Positions 52,071 to 61,091 of a DNA stretch of 64,000 bases are shown piece after piece (within the stretch, counting starts at the first letter, position 1; every line of letters begins with the position of its first letter). The notes below the pieces were generated by a model. That model saw only the letters and a list, made by a program, of their open reading frames with translations, did no database searches and had not been told where the DNA came from. The position numbers and the translations under genes are program-made. The DNA comes from Rhodanobacter denitrificans (lineage in GTDB: Bacteria; Pseudomonadota; Gammaproteobacteria; Xanthomonadales; Rhodanobacteraceae), in the NCBI RefSeq assembly GCF_000230695.2, contig NC_020541.1:2046001-2110000 (forward strand), written 5' to 3'.

Positions 52071-52116
52071 CTGACTGCTGCGCGGCGGAGCCGGCGGGGG
52101 AAGGGCGGTGGTGTTG

Positions 52117-53142
52117 TCACGACTTCCCCCCATGTTCCGCTGCCCACCGCTTGACGACGTCGCTGATCTCCATGACCAACGCGTCTGGCGCACTCTTGAA
52201 CAGCACGACCGCCGGACAGCCGTTGATCGTGCGGATCCGGCCGAGCACCTGCTCGCCATCGGAAATGACCTTGGTCCGCGGCGTGGAGCGCGTGATGCGC
52301 CGGAAGACCTCGCCAGCCTTTGGCTCGGGGGAGGCGGCCAGCTCCCGGCAAACCGCGGCGACCCGTTCGGGCTCCTTGGCCTGGGCCGCCAGCATCGCCT
52401 CGATCCAGTGGAAGCGGATCTCCCGTGGATCCACGAACGCGGCGATCAGATCGTCCGAGAGCTCGCCGTACTTGAGCAGACGCACCACATTCGTCTGCGC
52501 CACCATAAGCTTCGCGGCCAAGTCGCGGCCCGAGCTGTAGTCGCCGCTGCGAAGAAGCATGGCGTACTGGCGACCACGCTCGAAGGCGGAGAGGTTGACC
52601 CGGCCGGAGTTCTCCGCGTGCATCTGCCGCAGCAGGTCCAGCACGGACATTGTTCGAACGATCGCGTAGAGCGGGAAACCCAGCCGCAGGCACGCCGCGT
52701 GGCGGCGGTGGCCGCTGGCGATCTCGAAGTCGAAGTCGGGCTCGCCGGAAACAGGGCGAAGGACCGCCGGCTCCGTGTTCCGCCCGGCTTCGCGAATCTC
52801 GTCGCACAGCGTGTCGAACTCGGCGTCCATGAAGGCCCGCTGATGCCGATCGGCGTACGGGCTCGGCCGGACGCGCCGGGCGTCGACCTTCACCACCAGT
52901 TCGCCCTCACGAATCTTGCCCTCGAGGGAGGCTACCTTCTCCCTGAGCGAAGTCGCTTCGGCCGCCTGGGCCTCCAGCGTCGTCTGGCGCCCCTCGAGCA
53001 TTTTCCCGACGAAGGAGCGCGCGGAGGCCTCGGGGACGGGAGCGGAGGGTGCTGCCGCTGGCGCGCGTGCGTCCTGCGCGGCGCTGTCGGAGGCCATCAC
53101 GTCCAGACCGATGTCCAGGAGGCTGCGGCGCTTGGACGACAT
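52117..53142 (-). CDS. parB: ParB-family partition protein
   Basis: 341 residues; ATG at 53142 shares one base with the parA stop (TGATG). Coiled coil near 50-80, ParB domain with GHRRHAA (144-150), a helix-turn-helix region near 195-230 (YSSGRDLAAKLMVAQTNVVR) and a C-terminal dimerisation part. Binds centromere sites and stimulates ParA. It is the conventional partner of the ParA upstream. Candidate sites are the CAGTTGGTTC array downstream. Confidence 0.85.
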   Translation of the reverse strand: MSSKRRSLLDIGLDVMASDSAAQDARAPAAAPSAPVPEASARSFVGKMLEGRQTTLEAQAAEATSLREKVASLEGKIREGELVVKVDARRVRPSPYADRHQRAFMDAEFDTLCDEIREAGRNTEPAVLRPVSGEPDFDFEIASGHRRHAACLRLGFPLYAIVRTMSVLDLLRQMHAENSGRVNLSAFERGRQYAMLLRSGDYSSGRDLAAKLMVAQTNVVRLLKYGELSDDLIAAFVDPREIRFHWIEAMLAAQAKEPERVAAVCRELAASPEPKAGEVFRRITRSTPRTKVISDGEQVLGRIRTINGCPAVVLFKSAPDALVMEISDVVKRWAAEHGGKS

Positions 53143-54404
53143 CACGCCACCCCGACCAGGGATGCTGATTCAGTTGGTTCGGCCGCCGGTTCGGAGTCCA
53201 CCACCGGCCGCTTCTGGCCCTCGGCCACTTGGCGTGCCCACACGCTGCCCACCGACTGCAGCACACGTTGGGCGAGGGCGTCGTAGGCCTCCCTGGCGCG
53301 GCGAGACGACCTTGCGTCAACCTCGGCGCCCGTCACTTCGTAGACGGAACGGAAACGCGAGGCGGCGTTGACGAAGGCACTCGAGCTGGGCACGGACTCC
53401 TCGACCCGATGGGTGCCAAAGGTGTCGGCACTCAGGCTGCGCACTAGGGCAGTGGTCTGGGTCAGGTCCGAGCGGACGTGGGCGAAGATCACCGGATCCC
53501 ACGTCTTCGTGATGTTGGCCGCCTTCTCCAGCTTGGCGACGTTCTCGCCCATCATCTGCGAGAAGTCCAACGTCGCCCGGTAGTCGGGGAGGTTCGGCGG
53601 CATCGGCACCAGCAGGCCGTCGGCCGCCCACATCATCGCGAGCGCGGTGAAGCTGAAGGACGGCGAGGTGTCAATCAGGACCAGGTCGTAGGCTCCCTCA
53701 ATGCGCTTGAGGTCCTCGTCGATGAACGTGTAAAAGCGCCGCGCGCTGGCCGGCGAGGACATGAAGGCGGAGGCGACCAGGAAGTCGCTGCCGATCATCT
53801 CCAGCGAGGCCGGAATGAAGTCCAGGCCGTCGATATGGGTCTTTTGCGGCTGCACCGGCATCTCTTCGATGAGCTCCGGCGAGTCAATGCGTTCGAAAAC
53901 GGCCGCCATGGTCTGCTCGGGCCGGACGGCCTCCGACCGCCACCCGCAGAGTGTCGTCAACGTTCCCTGAGGGTCGCCGTCGATCAGCAGCACGCGGTAC
54001 CCGCGGCAGGCAAGGTTGTGCGCCAGGTGCAGCGTGGTCATGGTCTTGCCCGCGCCACCCTTCAACTGCGCGATGACCAGGCGCAGCGTCTTGGCGCCGG
54101 CCGGCTTAGACGGCCTGACCTTGAATGCTTCCATGAACTGGTGCACTTCCTCGATCGTGAGGCGAACCTCGCCGACTTCGCCGGCCCGGTGGGACGCCAC
54201 CCACGTGCGCCAGTGGTGCGGCTTGAGGCCCGACAGCTCCAGAACCTCCTTCTGCCGGAAGAGGCGCATCTGACGCGCTTCCAGGGGTTCGTTCATTGCG
54301 GCCTGCAGCGCGGCCAAGCGACCCTGGCCGTGACTGGCCCAGCGGAGGAAGTCCTTGGTGCCTGCGGCGAGGCTCACAAACGTTGGCGACGCATCACGGC
54401 CCAT
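53142..54404 (-). CDS. parA: ParA partition ATPase with N-terminal HTH
   Basis: 420 residues. N-terminal helix-turn-helix (about 50-100, MRLFRQKEVLELSGLKPHHW) typical of type Ia ParA, which autoregulates its promoter. Deviant Walker A KGGAGKT (115-121), DGDPQGTLT, VLIDTSPSFSF. Moves plasmid copies with ParB. The last residues encode EPTES at a motif copy (53166-53180), matching the array in the intergenic region and the copy in the candidate replication gene. Confidence 0.9.
   Translation of the reverse strand: MGRDASPTFVSLAAGTKDFLRWASHGQGRLAALQAAMNEPLEARQMRLFRQKEVLELSGLKPHHWRTWVASHRAGEVGEVRLTIEEVHQFMEAFKVRPSKPAGAKTLRLVIAQLKGGAGKTMTTLHLAHNLACRGYRVLLIDGDPQGTLTTLCGWRSEAVRPEQTMAAVFERIDSPELIEEMPVQPQKTHIDGLDFIPASLEMIGSDFLVASAFMSSPASARRFYTFIDEDLKRIEGAYDLVLIDTSPSFSFTALAMMWAADGLLVPMPPNLPDYRATLDFSQMMGENVAKLEKAANITKTWDPVIFAHVRSDLTQTTALVRSLSADTFGTHRVEESVPSSSAFVNAASRFRSVYEVTGAEVDARSSRRAREAYDALAQRVLQSVGSVWARQVAEGQKRPVVDSEPAAEPTESASLVGVA
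53166..53180. repeat. Array motif inside parA coding end
   Basis: TGATTCAGTTGGTTC, identical to 50606-50620 and to the two right-hand array copies. In parA it encodes part of SEPAAEPTESASLVG. Likely a binding site for the plasmid's own partition or replication protein. Confidence 0.6.
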
Positions 54405-54673
54405 TGCCCACTTCTCCGGTCAGTTTGCCCGGATAGTACGAACACGCGGATAGGTTTGCAACGCCTTTTCATCGCGAGCGGTTTTCCGCTCGCACTGTTT
54501 TCGACGTGCGACCATAAAACGATGCGAAACCCGATCCAACTGCATCCCCTGAGCTTCGCTCGACATCGCCCCACCAGGCAGGCGGGCGCGGTGCCGGCAT
54601 TGTGACGTTACTGTAAGGCTTCAGAGTGCCGGCGTTGCCGCCTTAAAGGCCCCGCGGCGAGCACGCGGGATGC
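54405..54673. other. parA upstream region with hairpin
   Basis: 269 bp. Contains GCGAGCGG-TTTT-CCGCTCGC (54474-54493), an operator or terminator candidate, and AT-richer stretches around 54465-54530. It must hold the parAB promoter, and the 3' end of the TrpF-like gene transcript enters from the right. Confidence 0.5.
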
Positions 54674-55411
54674 TCAAGGCGCGGTGGATGAGTAGGGCAG
54701 GGCAGACCAGGCGGCGAGAACCCCGCGGCACCGGCCCACGTCGAACCAGTCATCCGTGCGCAGCGACTCTTCCATATCGAGCCACCAACCCGTCCGCGCG
54801 ACCATCGCCAAGCGACTCGCTTCGGCCTCCAAGTTGTGTGGACCCAAACCGCCGGCGAAGCCGACCACCTTGCCGGTGTTGGGCCGGTGCCAGGCGGACG
54901 GCGAGATGCCACGGCCGCCGGACGCATCCACCAGCAGCTGGTGATTGCTGACGCCCCCCTCCTGAGAGAGGTCGTGGACCCGCGGATTGAACTGGGTAAT
55001 GAGCGTCTGGACGCGCCGTGCCAGCAGCGGCAGTTCCTCGGGAGTGACATCGCCGTTGACCTGCACCCGCGCCGCTGGCGCGACCAGTTCCTCCAGCTCG
55101 CCAGCAATGAGCAGGGCGCGTGCCAGACGGCCGCAGACGTGGATCGCGCACCTTCCGGCGAGTGCGTTGGCGGTGGCCACCAGCCACGAAAGCTCGGGGT
55201 ACCGGCGCCGCGCTTCAGGGGTGGCGCTGTAGAGGAGGCCGAACTCCAGTCCCGGGTTGGTCGCCACGAGATCCTGCAGCGCGGAAACGTCGGTGCGGTA
55301 GTCGACGCCCGTAAGGGTCATGCCAGGACGGCCGGCCGCCACAGGCGCGTCGTCCGCGGCGATCACATGACTGGCGTTGCTGGACGCAAAGTTCATGAGC
55401 TGCGCAGTCAT
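54674..55411 (-). CDS. TrpF-like TIM-barrel protein
   Basis: 245 residues, ATG at 55411 with GGAGG. Alternating beta/alpha pattern with HVCGRLARALL, LLVDASGGRGISPSAW, VGFAGGLGPHNLEAE, then WWLDMEESLRTDDWFDV, resembling phosphoribosylanthranilate isomerase (TrpF) phosphate-loop motifs (VDASGGRG, GGLGPHN). No Trp operon is near, so the substrate may differ. Similar proteins occur on phages and plasmids. Confidence 0.6.
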   Translation of the reverse strand: MTAQLMNFASSNASHVIAADDAPVAAGRPGMTLTGVDYRTDVSALQDLVATNPGLEFGLLYSATPEARRRYPELSWLVATANALAGRCAIHVCGRLARALLIAGELEELVAPAARVQVNGDVTPEELPLLARRVQTLITQFNPRVHDLSQEGGVSNHQLLVDASGGRGISPSAWHRPNTGKVVGFAGGLGPHNLEAEASRLAMVARTGWWLDMEESLRTDDWFDVGRCRGVLAAWSALPYSSTAP

Positions 55412-55503
55412 GGAAACCTCCAGGCGGTTTGGTTCCCGCATTCTTCAACCAGAGCGTGATCCGGCAAGGACTGCGCATGCCAGCGAAGGCGGCACGAATT
55501 CCG

Positions 55504-56058
55504 CTACTTGTCTTCGTTAGACGCGCTCTTACCGGCGGCAGCACTGAGCTCAGCAAGCACCTTGGCTCGAGCAGCCCTGGGGTCCGCATCGCATGCGTAT
55601 GCCCGAACGGCGCGCAGGTCCCGCTCCAGGATGGTCTTGTCCTCGCGCAGCCATTGCGCGACGGCCGCGCCCACGTCGGCATGGGCCTCGCAGAGCCTGA
55701 CAAGCCACTGCAGGTCCTCGGTACTCGCTGGCTTGTAAGTCGCAAAGATCGCAGCCTTCGCGTTCGCCAAGGCAGCGCGGCGGTCGGCCGCAGCCAATGT
55801 CACGACCATGACGACCACCGCGACCACAGTCGACAGTCCAGACAGCCACAGGAGGCCGGCCGATGGATGGAGAAACCACACCGACAGGCTGCCGATAACT
55901 ACAGCACCCGCGACAAGAGACAGTTCGTTCAATAGCGTGGGCGAGATCTCCGCGAGCCGCGTCGCCGAGCGGGTGCCGTCCCCGCGCTGCAACTCGCTCA
56001 ACTCTCGAGCGCGGGCAGCGGTGGCGTCGGTGGCACTGAGGCATTGGTGACTGAACAT
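55504..56058 (-). CDS. Membrane protein, coiled-coil (184 aa)
   Basis: Start MFSHQCLSATDATAARAREL at 56058. Two hydrophobic segments (VAGAVVIGSLSVWFL, then SGLSTVVAVVVMVVTLA), then a helical Arg/Ala-rich tail. Function unknown. Confidence 0.6.
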   Translation of the reverse strand: MFSHQCLSATDATAARARELSELQRGDGTRSATRLAEISPTLLNELSLVAGAVVIGSLSVWFLHPSAGLLWLSGLSTVVAVVVMVVTLAAADRRAALANAKAAIFATYKPASTEDLQWLVRLCEAHADVGAAVAQWLREDKTILERDLRAVRAYACDADPRAARAKVLAELSAAAGKSASNEDK

Positions 56059-56380
56059 CGTTCGGTGCTCCTTGGGTTCGATGGGAAAAGCGCCTTGATG
56101 GCCGGAGGTGAGTGGCCACCCTCGACGGGCACGTGCTCGACGGGAGTTCGTGGATGTGGCCAACGCGGGATTCCGCCACCGGGCCGCCTGCGCGGCGGCA
56201 CTCCCAGTCGATTATGGGATGGTCAGAATGGCCGGGCGGGCCACGGAAAGCCGATTCAGCGCCCCGCAGCGGGCCCGCTTGTCATTGGCCTGCAGGGCGT
56301 TCCCAGGTGACGCAACCACCGCCGGTGTCGCCTGACGACAGTGCAGCCATCACACCGTCGCCAGGCGCCGAGGTGAGCAG
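56059..56380. other. 322-bp intergenic region
   Basis: No gene supported. Some GC-rich palindromes (GCCGCC/GGCGGC). A promoter for the minus-strand gene at 56058 is expected; no clear boxes. Confidence 0.35.
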
Positions 56381-57667
56381 CTACGCCGGCATGGCCGTCA
56401 ACCACCGGCCGATGGTCGCGAGCCGACGTTTCATCGCGCGGGCGGGGCTGCAGTCGGGATAGCCGTCGAGGATCTCTGCGACACGCGCAACGGCCGCCGT
56501 CGGCAACAGACCCCGCGGAAGGTGGCGACGGTGTCGATCGCCGTAGTACACCCCCGAGAGATTCCGCCTCGACCAGGCGTTCGCCGTCGCCTCACGTTGC
56601 AGCCATTCGTCCAGCTCGCTTTGAATGATGCCTAGGCTGTCACGGATGCGTGCGGGAAGACCTTCCACGCGCAGCAGCGCGAGCAACAGCTTGCCCGCTT
56701 CACGGTGGGCGGCGACAGGTATCGGCTGGGCTGGGCGCCAGCTTACGACGGCAGAGAACATGATGTGGTACGGAGTCGCGCCGCGACGTACCTCGCCGGC
56801 GCGCGGTGGGGCCGGGCGCCCGCGCTTTGGTTTGCCCGAGGCCTTCCGGGCGGGGCTCACAAAAGGCGGCGCATAAGCTCCGGAGTCGCCTGCCCACGTT
56901 CCTGCCGGTGCTTCGAAGCGGAGGCCATCGAGGCAGCGCACGATCCGATCCAGCCGGACCCCATCCTCGGCGACCAGGCACATCGTCGAGTAGGGTGGCG
57001 CGTAAAGCCCTCCCCACCGCGTCACTTGCAGCGCGAGGCCGCGCCCGCCAAGCCAGGACACCCGCTCGGCGAGGAATTCGGCAGTCGGGTCCTGATAGGG
57101 TTCGTCCACGGCCACAGTAAAGCCGTCCGACGGGTCCACCCACATGCTGGAGTGGTCACGGCCGGGCATGCGGCTCACCAGCCGGCGCAATGTCCCGGCT
57201 TCGCGCGTGCCCGCCGGCACCAGCCCAGTGGCCTCCATGAAGACGAGCGTGCGTGCGACCTTGTTCGCCAGGTTGCGAGCCGTCAGCTGGCCGCGGATGT
57301 CGTGGCGGCACTCCAGGTGATCGTCGGCATCCCACCGGAAGTGGCGCAGCTCCCCGACAAGATGGCTCGCCCGAAGGAAGTTCGGCATCGGACGTCGCAG
57401 CTGCAGCGCCATCGTCTCGCGTCCCGAGGCATCGCCGTCACGCCAGTACGTGGAGATGAAGACAGCCTGGTCCGGTCGCCCGCCGCGTCCCGCGAGGGTG
57501 GCAGGCAGGCTGTGCTGGGCATGACGAAAGTTCTCGAATCCGGCGACTCTGGCCGCGGCGTCGAGTGCGCGCGTATGCGTGATTGACTTTTCGCGCTTGA
57601 GCGTCGTGGCCAGACGCTTAATGCCTTCGATCGTGGATGGATGGATCGTTACCTGGGACATGGACAT
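56381..57667 (-). CDS. DUF5623-like protein (428 aa)
   Basis: N-terminus VTIHPSTIEGIKRLATTLKR with HTRALDAAARVAGFENFRHA is like the plasmid protein family DUF5623. Middle YLVAEDGVRLDRIVRCLDGL-like region and a basic proline-rich linker (KPKRGRPAPPRAGEVRR). C-terminal helical part. GGAGG precedes the ATG at 57667. Function unknown. Confidence 0.6.
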   Translation of the reverse strand: MSMSQVTIHPSTIEGIKRLATTLKREKSITHTRALDAAARVAGFENFRHAQHSLPATLAGRGGRPDQAVFISTYWRDGDASGRETMALQLRRPMPNFLRASHLVGELRHFRWDADDHLECRHDIRGQLTARNLANKVARTLVFMEATGLVPAGTREAGTLRRLVSRMPGRDHSSMWVDPSDGFTVAVDEPYQDPTAEFLAERVSWLGGRGLALQVTRWGGLYAPPYSTMCLVAEDGVRLDRIVRCLDGLRFEAPAGTWAGDSGAYAPPFVSPARKASGKPKRGRPAPPRAGEVRRGATPYHIMFSAVVSWRPAQPIPVAAHREAGKLLLALLRVEGLPARIRDSLGIIQSELDEWLQREATANAWSRRNLSGVYYGDRHRRHLPRGLLPTAAVARVAEILDGYPDCSPARAMKRRLATIGRWLTAMPA

Positions 57668-57868
57668 GGCCTCCGGGCTGCCTCACGTCACCCGCCACCG
57701 CTGAGCCGCCCGACAAGGGGGACATGTCGGAAGGAACCGGTACTCAAAGGGCAGAGCCGTCAACGGCTTCGCACGGCGGGTGGCTGGCGCCTGCCTGGCG
57801 CCTCAGGAAAAGTATCACTGGACCTGGAGCAAGTCGAGCCAACGAAATGCAGTGGGCCCGGTGGGCGG

Positions 57869-58180
57869 TCAGCAGACGGCGAGGGCGGCGCGACCCTCGC
57901 GGATCATCGCCGCGATCGTGCGCCCCATCAGGCGCTCGCAGGTCTCCGCCGAGACAGGGCGCTCATCAATGATGTCTCGTGCGGCATTGAGCCGGTCTGC
58001 CTGGAAGCACGTCATGCCTGGAAATCGTGGGACGTTGCGCCACGCAGAAGCGTCCTCTTCCGGAGTGACGAATCCGGCCCCGCCGAGCGTGACCACCTCA
58101 TTGGCGGCGGCGTCGAAGAAGACCAGGCGGATGAATCCGACGCAGGAGGCGTCGTCATTCGTGCAGTGCGCTCGTTTCAC
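57869..58180 (-). CDS. Hypothetical protein (103 aa)
   Basis: GTG at 58180 overlaps the upstream stop (GTGA). Contains FIRLVFFDAAANEVVTLGGA, ETCERLMGRTIAAMIREGRA. No domain recognised. Confidence 0.55.
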   Translation of the reverse strand: MKRAHCTNDDASCVGFIRLVFFDAAANEVVTLGGAGFVTPEEDASAWRNVPRFPGMTCFQADRLNAARDIIDERPVSAETCERLMGRTIAAMIREGRAALAVC

Positions 58181-58602
58181 GGCAGATCCTTGGGGCGGTG
58201 GCGCTGATGGAAGAAGCGCAGGATGGCTTTGGCGAGGCCTCGCAGCCTGGCACGCAAAGGAAGAGGCGCCTGTGCATGCATCCAGCCATGGGCGGTCAAC
58301 CAGCTGAGGCGCCGTCCCGGATGAAGTCGCAGGCGAAAGCGGGTGAGCAGGCGGCACGCCCGGCAGATGCCCACGCAATCCAGCTCGACGACATGCGGCA
58401 GCGGCCGCCAAAGGGCCCCGTGGGTGTCCGCCTCGGGAATCGGGCAGCCGCACCCATTGCAGCTGCCGCAGATGCCCTGCCAGCAGGTCCCGTCCTCGAA
58501 CGCGACCGGAAGCTGATCGGCCATGGTCGGCATGGCCATCAGCTCACGATCCCGGGCGGTGATCGGTGACGTGTTCATGGGTGGGGCGACCGGGCCGGCC
58601 AT
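58177..58602 (-). CDS. Small Cys-rich protein (141 aa)
   Basis: ATG at 58602 overlaps the previous stop by one base; MNTSPI at 58578 is the alternative. CWQGICGSCNGCGCPIPEAD, later ELDCVGICRACR, suggest a zinc-binding cluster. The C-terminal part is basic and aromatic. Could bind nucleic acid or protein. Confidence 0.55.
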   Translation of the reverse strand: MAGPVAPPMNTSPITARDRELMAMPTMADQLPVAFEDGTCWQGICGSCNGCGCPIPEADTHGALWRPLPHVVELDCVGICRACRLLTRFRLRLHPGRRLSWLTAHGWMHAQAPLPLRARLRGLAKAILRFFHQRHRPKDLP

Positions 58603-58817
58603 CAGCCGGCGCTGCTGTCCACGATCGAGCAACCCGGCGGCGACATGCCAGGATCGAAGAGCATGATCGCGCAGGCGCCGATGGTGGTCTCCTCGGCGTC
58701 CAAGTAGGACCGCGCCTCCTCCTCGCCCAAGTCGTCGGCCCGCGCCCGATCGCAGGCGGCTTGGCGGAAGGCCTTCTCGTCATTCAGCTCGAAGAAGATC
58801 GTGACCGAAGTTTCCAT
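58602..58817 (-). CDS. Small hypothetical protein (71 aa)
   Basis: METSVTIFFELNDEKAFRQA start with CAGAGGA upstream. Acidic; ACAIMLFDPGMSPPGCSIVD. Coupled to the 141-residue gene after it. No family recognised. Confidence 0.55.
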   Translation of the reverse strand: METSVTIFFELNDEKAFRQAACDRARADDLGEEEARSYLDAEETTIGACAIMLFDPGMSPPGCSIVDSSAG

Positions 58818-58837
58818 GGTGCGTCCTCTGGGTGGGG

Positions 58838-59686
58838 TTAAAGGAGAAGCGCCGTGCCGGCCGACCGCAGCTGTTTCGTGAGCAGTGCGGCAGCGGCGCG
58901 TTGATGTACGCCGAGCAGTGCGCTCTCCGCCATCTTCGGCGCCGTGGACGGGGCGCCGAATGCTTCCGGCAGCCGTACGTCGAGAAAGGGCAATGGGTCA
59001 ACGCCAACGGCGGTGGTGTCTCCCCTCGCGGCAGCGGTCGCACGCGTATATGCCTGTGCCGCCGCCAAGTCGGTCGCGCCGAAGTAGGCCTCTGGTCTGA
59101 TGTTGCTATTGTTGTAGTCGGTCACCGACAGGTACGTTCCGCCGTGGTTGCCCCCGAGACCGAACGTCATCACCACGTAGCGCGGTTCGGGCGCCACCCG
59201 GTGGTAGACGCCGTCGATGAGCAGGCCATCAGCCGCCCAGCGAGTGATTGCAGCCTCGGCATCTTCGCGGCTGGCAAGCTCGTTGGTGCCGATGTAGTGA
59301 TCCAAAATCGCCCAGGAGTTGCTGGCCCCGACGAGATTCCGGCCGAGGTCGCCGTAGAGACGGACGACCGGCCAGGCCTCACCTTCGCGGCACTCCGTCG
59401 TGGGAAGGGAGTAGTCCCAGTCCGTGCCCCGGCTTGTCCTCGCGCACGGTTCCGCGGAGCTGGTGGCCAAGGCCGTCCAGAGCTTGCCGTCGAACCATCG
59501 GTATGCGATGTCCGGATGCTCATTGAGCTGTGAGTCACTCCTGGCGATCAGTGCGACCGGTGCCTGGCCGGCGGTGAGTTCGCGGACCTCGACGACGATG
59601 TCGCTGGCCATCGTGACGCTGCGTGGCTTGCGGCACCGCGGCGGAACGACCTGGGCGGCGAAAACGAATTCGACCTTGATGTGCAT
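58838..59686 (-). CDS. Hypothetical protein (282 aa)
   Basis: MHIKVEFVFAAQVVPPRCRK start. WFDGKLWTALATSSAEPCAR, HRVAPEPRYVVMTFGLGGNH, GGTYLSVTDYNNSNIRPEAY. No domain recognised; ribosome binding site weak (ACGGG). Confidence 0.6.
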   Translation of the reverse strand: MHIKVEFVFAAQVVPPRCRKPRSVTMASDIVVEVRELTAGQAPVALIARSDSQLNEHPDIAYRWFDGKLWTALATSSAEPCARTSRGTDWDYSLPTTECREGEAWPVVRLYGDLGRNLVGASNSWAILDHYIGTNELASREDAEAAITRWAADGLLIDGVYHRVAPEPRYVVMTFGLGGNHGGTYLSVTDYNNSNIRPEAYFGATDLAAAQAYTRATAAARGDTTAVGVDPLPFLDVRLPEAFGAPSTAPKMAESALLGVHQRAAAALLTKQLRSAGTALLL

Positions 59687-59897
59687 GGAAATACCCGTGA
59701 GCCGTGGATGACGTCCACGCTATAGCAGCGCCTGGATCTGGCAACGGCGCCTTCGGTTGGCCACGCCGTGAGGTTGAACAAAACGCCTGGCTTGGCGGAT
59801 GTCATGGGCCCAGCCATGCGCTGCCTGACCGATTCGCCCGGGGGCCGCGGCGAGGGTGGCGGCCGTGTCCTGGTGCGACGGCTCGGGTTATGGCGGA

Positions 59898-61058
59898 TCA
59901 GCCGAATAGGTCCAAGCATTGAGCAGCCTCGGCTGCCGCCGAGCGCGCTTCCGCTGGGTGATCGACGCGCCGCGCTTCCGCCTGCCACACCGCCGCGCTC
60001 TCGTCGGTCACCCCGTCCAGCATGGACACGGTGTCGGGCGTGGCCGCGGCGATGCGGTCGGCGCGCAAGTCCTCGTAGAACAGGTCGGCGCCGACGAAGG
60101 CACGCCCCGCCTCGATCGCCGCCACCGCCACGGACCCCGAGCCCATGAACGCGTCGCACACCAGGTCTCCCGGTTTCGTGTAGAGCACTATGGCCCGCTT
60201 GGCCAGCTTCACCGGGAACTGTGCCGGGTGGGCACCGTGGCGGCGATCGGGATGATTCGCGCGAACGGTCGGCACGTCGTCCCACACGTCCGTCGGCCAG
60301 GCTCCGAGCGGGTGACCCGACAGCTCGCCCTTGTTCGGTCCCTTGAACGCGCGCTTGCCCGGCTGCTTCTGCGGGTGGCGGGCCGCATTGGGGTTGAATG
60401 TCGGTGTCGGACCCTTGCTGAAGATCAGCACGGTCTCATACCGATCGGCCAGGCGGTGAGATGGAGTCAGGCCGTGCGGCTGCGTCCATACCACGCGATT
60501 CTGGAAGGTCAGGCCGGCGCGCCGCATGTCCTCGAACAGCATGATGTCCATGGGGTACAGCGCATCCGTCCAGTCGCGCGTCTTGCCCACGTTGAGGCAC
60601 ACCACACCGCCCGGCTTGGTGGTGCGCGCCAGCTCGCTGACCACCTGCATCAACCAGCCGTGAAAGAACGTGAAGCGCAGCGCATCCGCGCCAGCCGCGT
60701 CGCCGTAGCGCTTGCCCACGTTGTATGGCGGGCTCGTGAAGTGGCAGGCCACGCTGTCGTCGGGCAGGCCGGCCAGGAAGTCCAGCACGTCGGCCTTCAC
60801 CGTCGAGTTCATCATGTCCCGCAGCATGGCCAGCTGGCGCTCCCTGCGCTCGGCGTGGCGTTCGGCGATGCGCGCCTCGGTCTTGCGCGCGCCGGTACGC
60901 AGGGCTGCACGGTAGATCGCTCCCTTCGAGAGGCCGGTGATCGCCTGGACCTCGGCATAGGTGTGGGTGGCGAGCAGCGCGGCGAGGTGCACGTCGTCGG
61001 CCGGCGCGCGCGAGGTCGATTGGATGTCGTGGACGGACAGGGCAGCGGGAGTGGCCAT
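59898..61058 (-). CDS. DNA methyltransferase, beta class (N4/N6)
   Basis: 386 residues. Helix-turn-helix-like N-terminus (YAEVQAITGLSKGAIYRAAL). Motif IV TSPPYN (108-113) precedes the SAM-binding motif DAFMGSGSVAVAA (about 310) in C-terminal order, the beta-class layout. Adds a methyl to cytosine-N4 or adenine-N6. HxLADRYETVLIFSKG and PGDLVCDAFMGSG are typical. No cognate restriction enzyme is next to it, so an orphan methylase. Confidence 0.85.
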   Translation of the reverse strand: MATPAALSVHDIQSTSRAPADDVHLAALLATHTYAEVQAITGLSKGAIYRAALRTGARKTEARIAERHAERRERQLAMLRDMMNSTVKADVLDFLAGLPDDSVACHFTSPPYNVGKRYGDAAGADALRFTFFHGWLMQVVSELARTTKPGGVVCLNVGKTRDWTDALYPMDIMLFEDMRRAGLTFQNRVVWTQPHGLTPSHRLADRYETVLIFSKGPTPTFNPNAARHPQKQPGKRAFKGPNKGELSGHPLGAWPTDVWDDVPTVRANHPDRRHGAHPAQFPVKLAKRAIVLYTKPGDLVCDAFMGSGSVAVAAIEAGRAFVGADLFYEDLRADRIAAATPDTVSMLDGVTDESAAVWQAEARRVDHPAEARSAAAEAAQCLDLFG

Positions 61059-61091
61059 GCGGTTGCCTCGGTGAAGCGGGATCGGTGGATG

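Noticed and set aside
51257..52807. 516-codon minus-strand frame
   Set aside because: Arg/Pro-rich, overlaps parB and the motif array, no domain; treated as non-coding/shadow.
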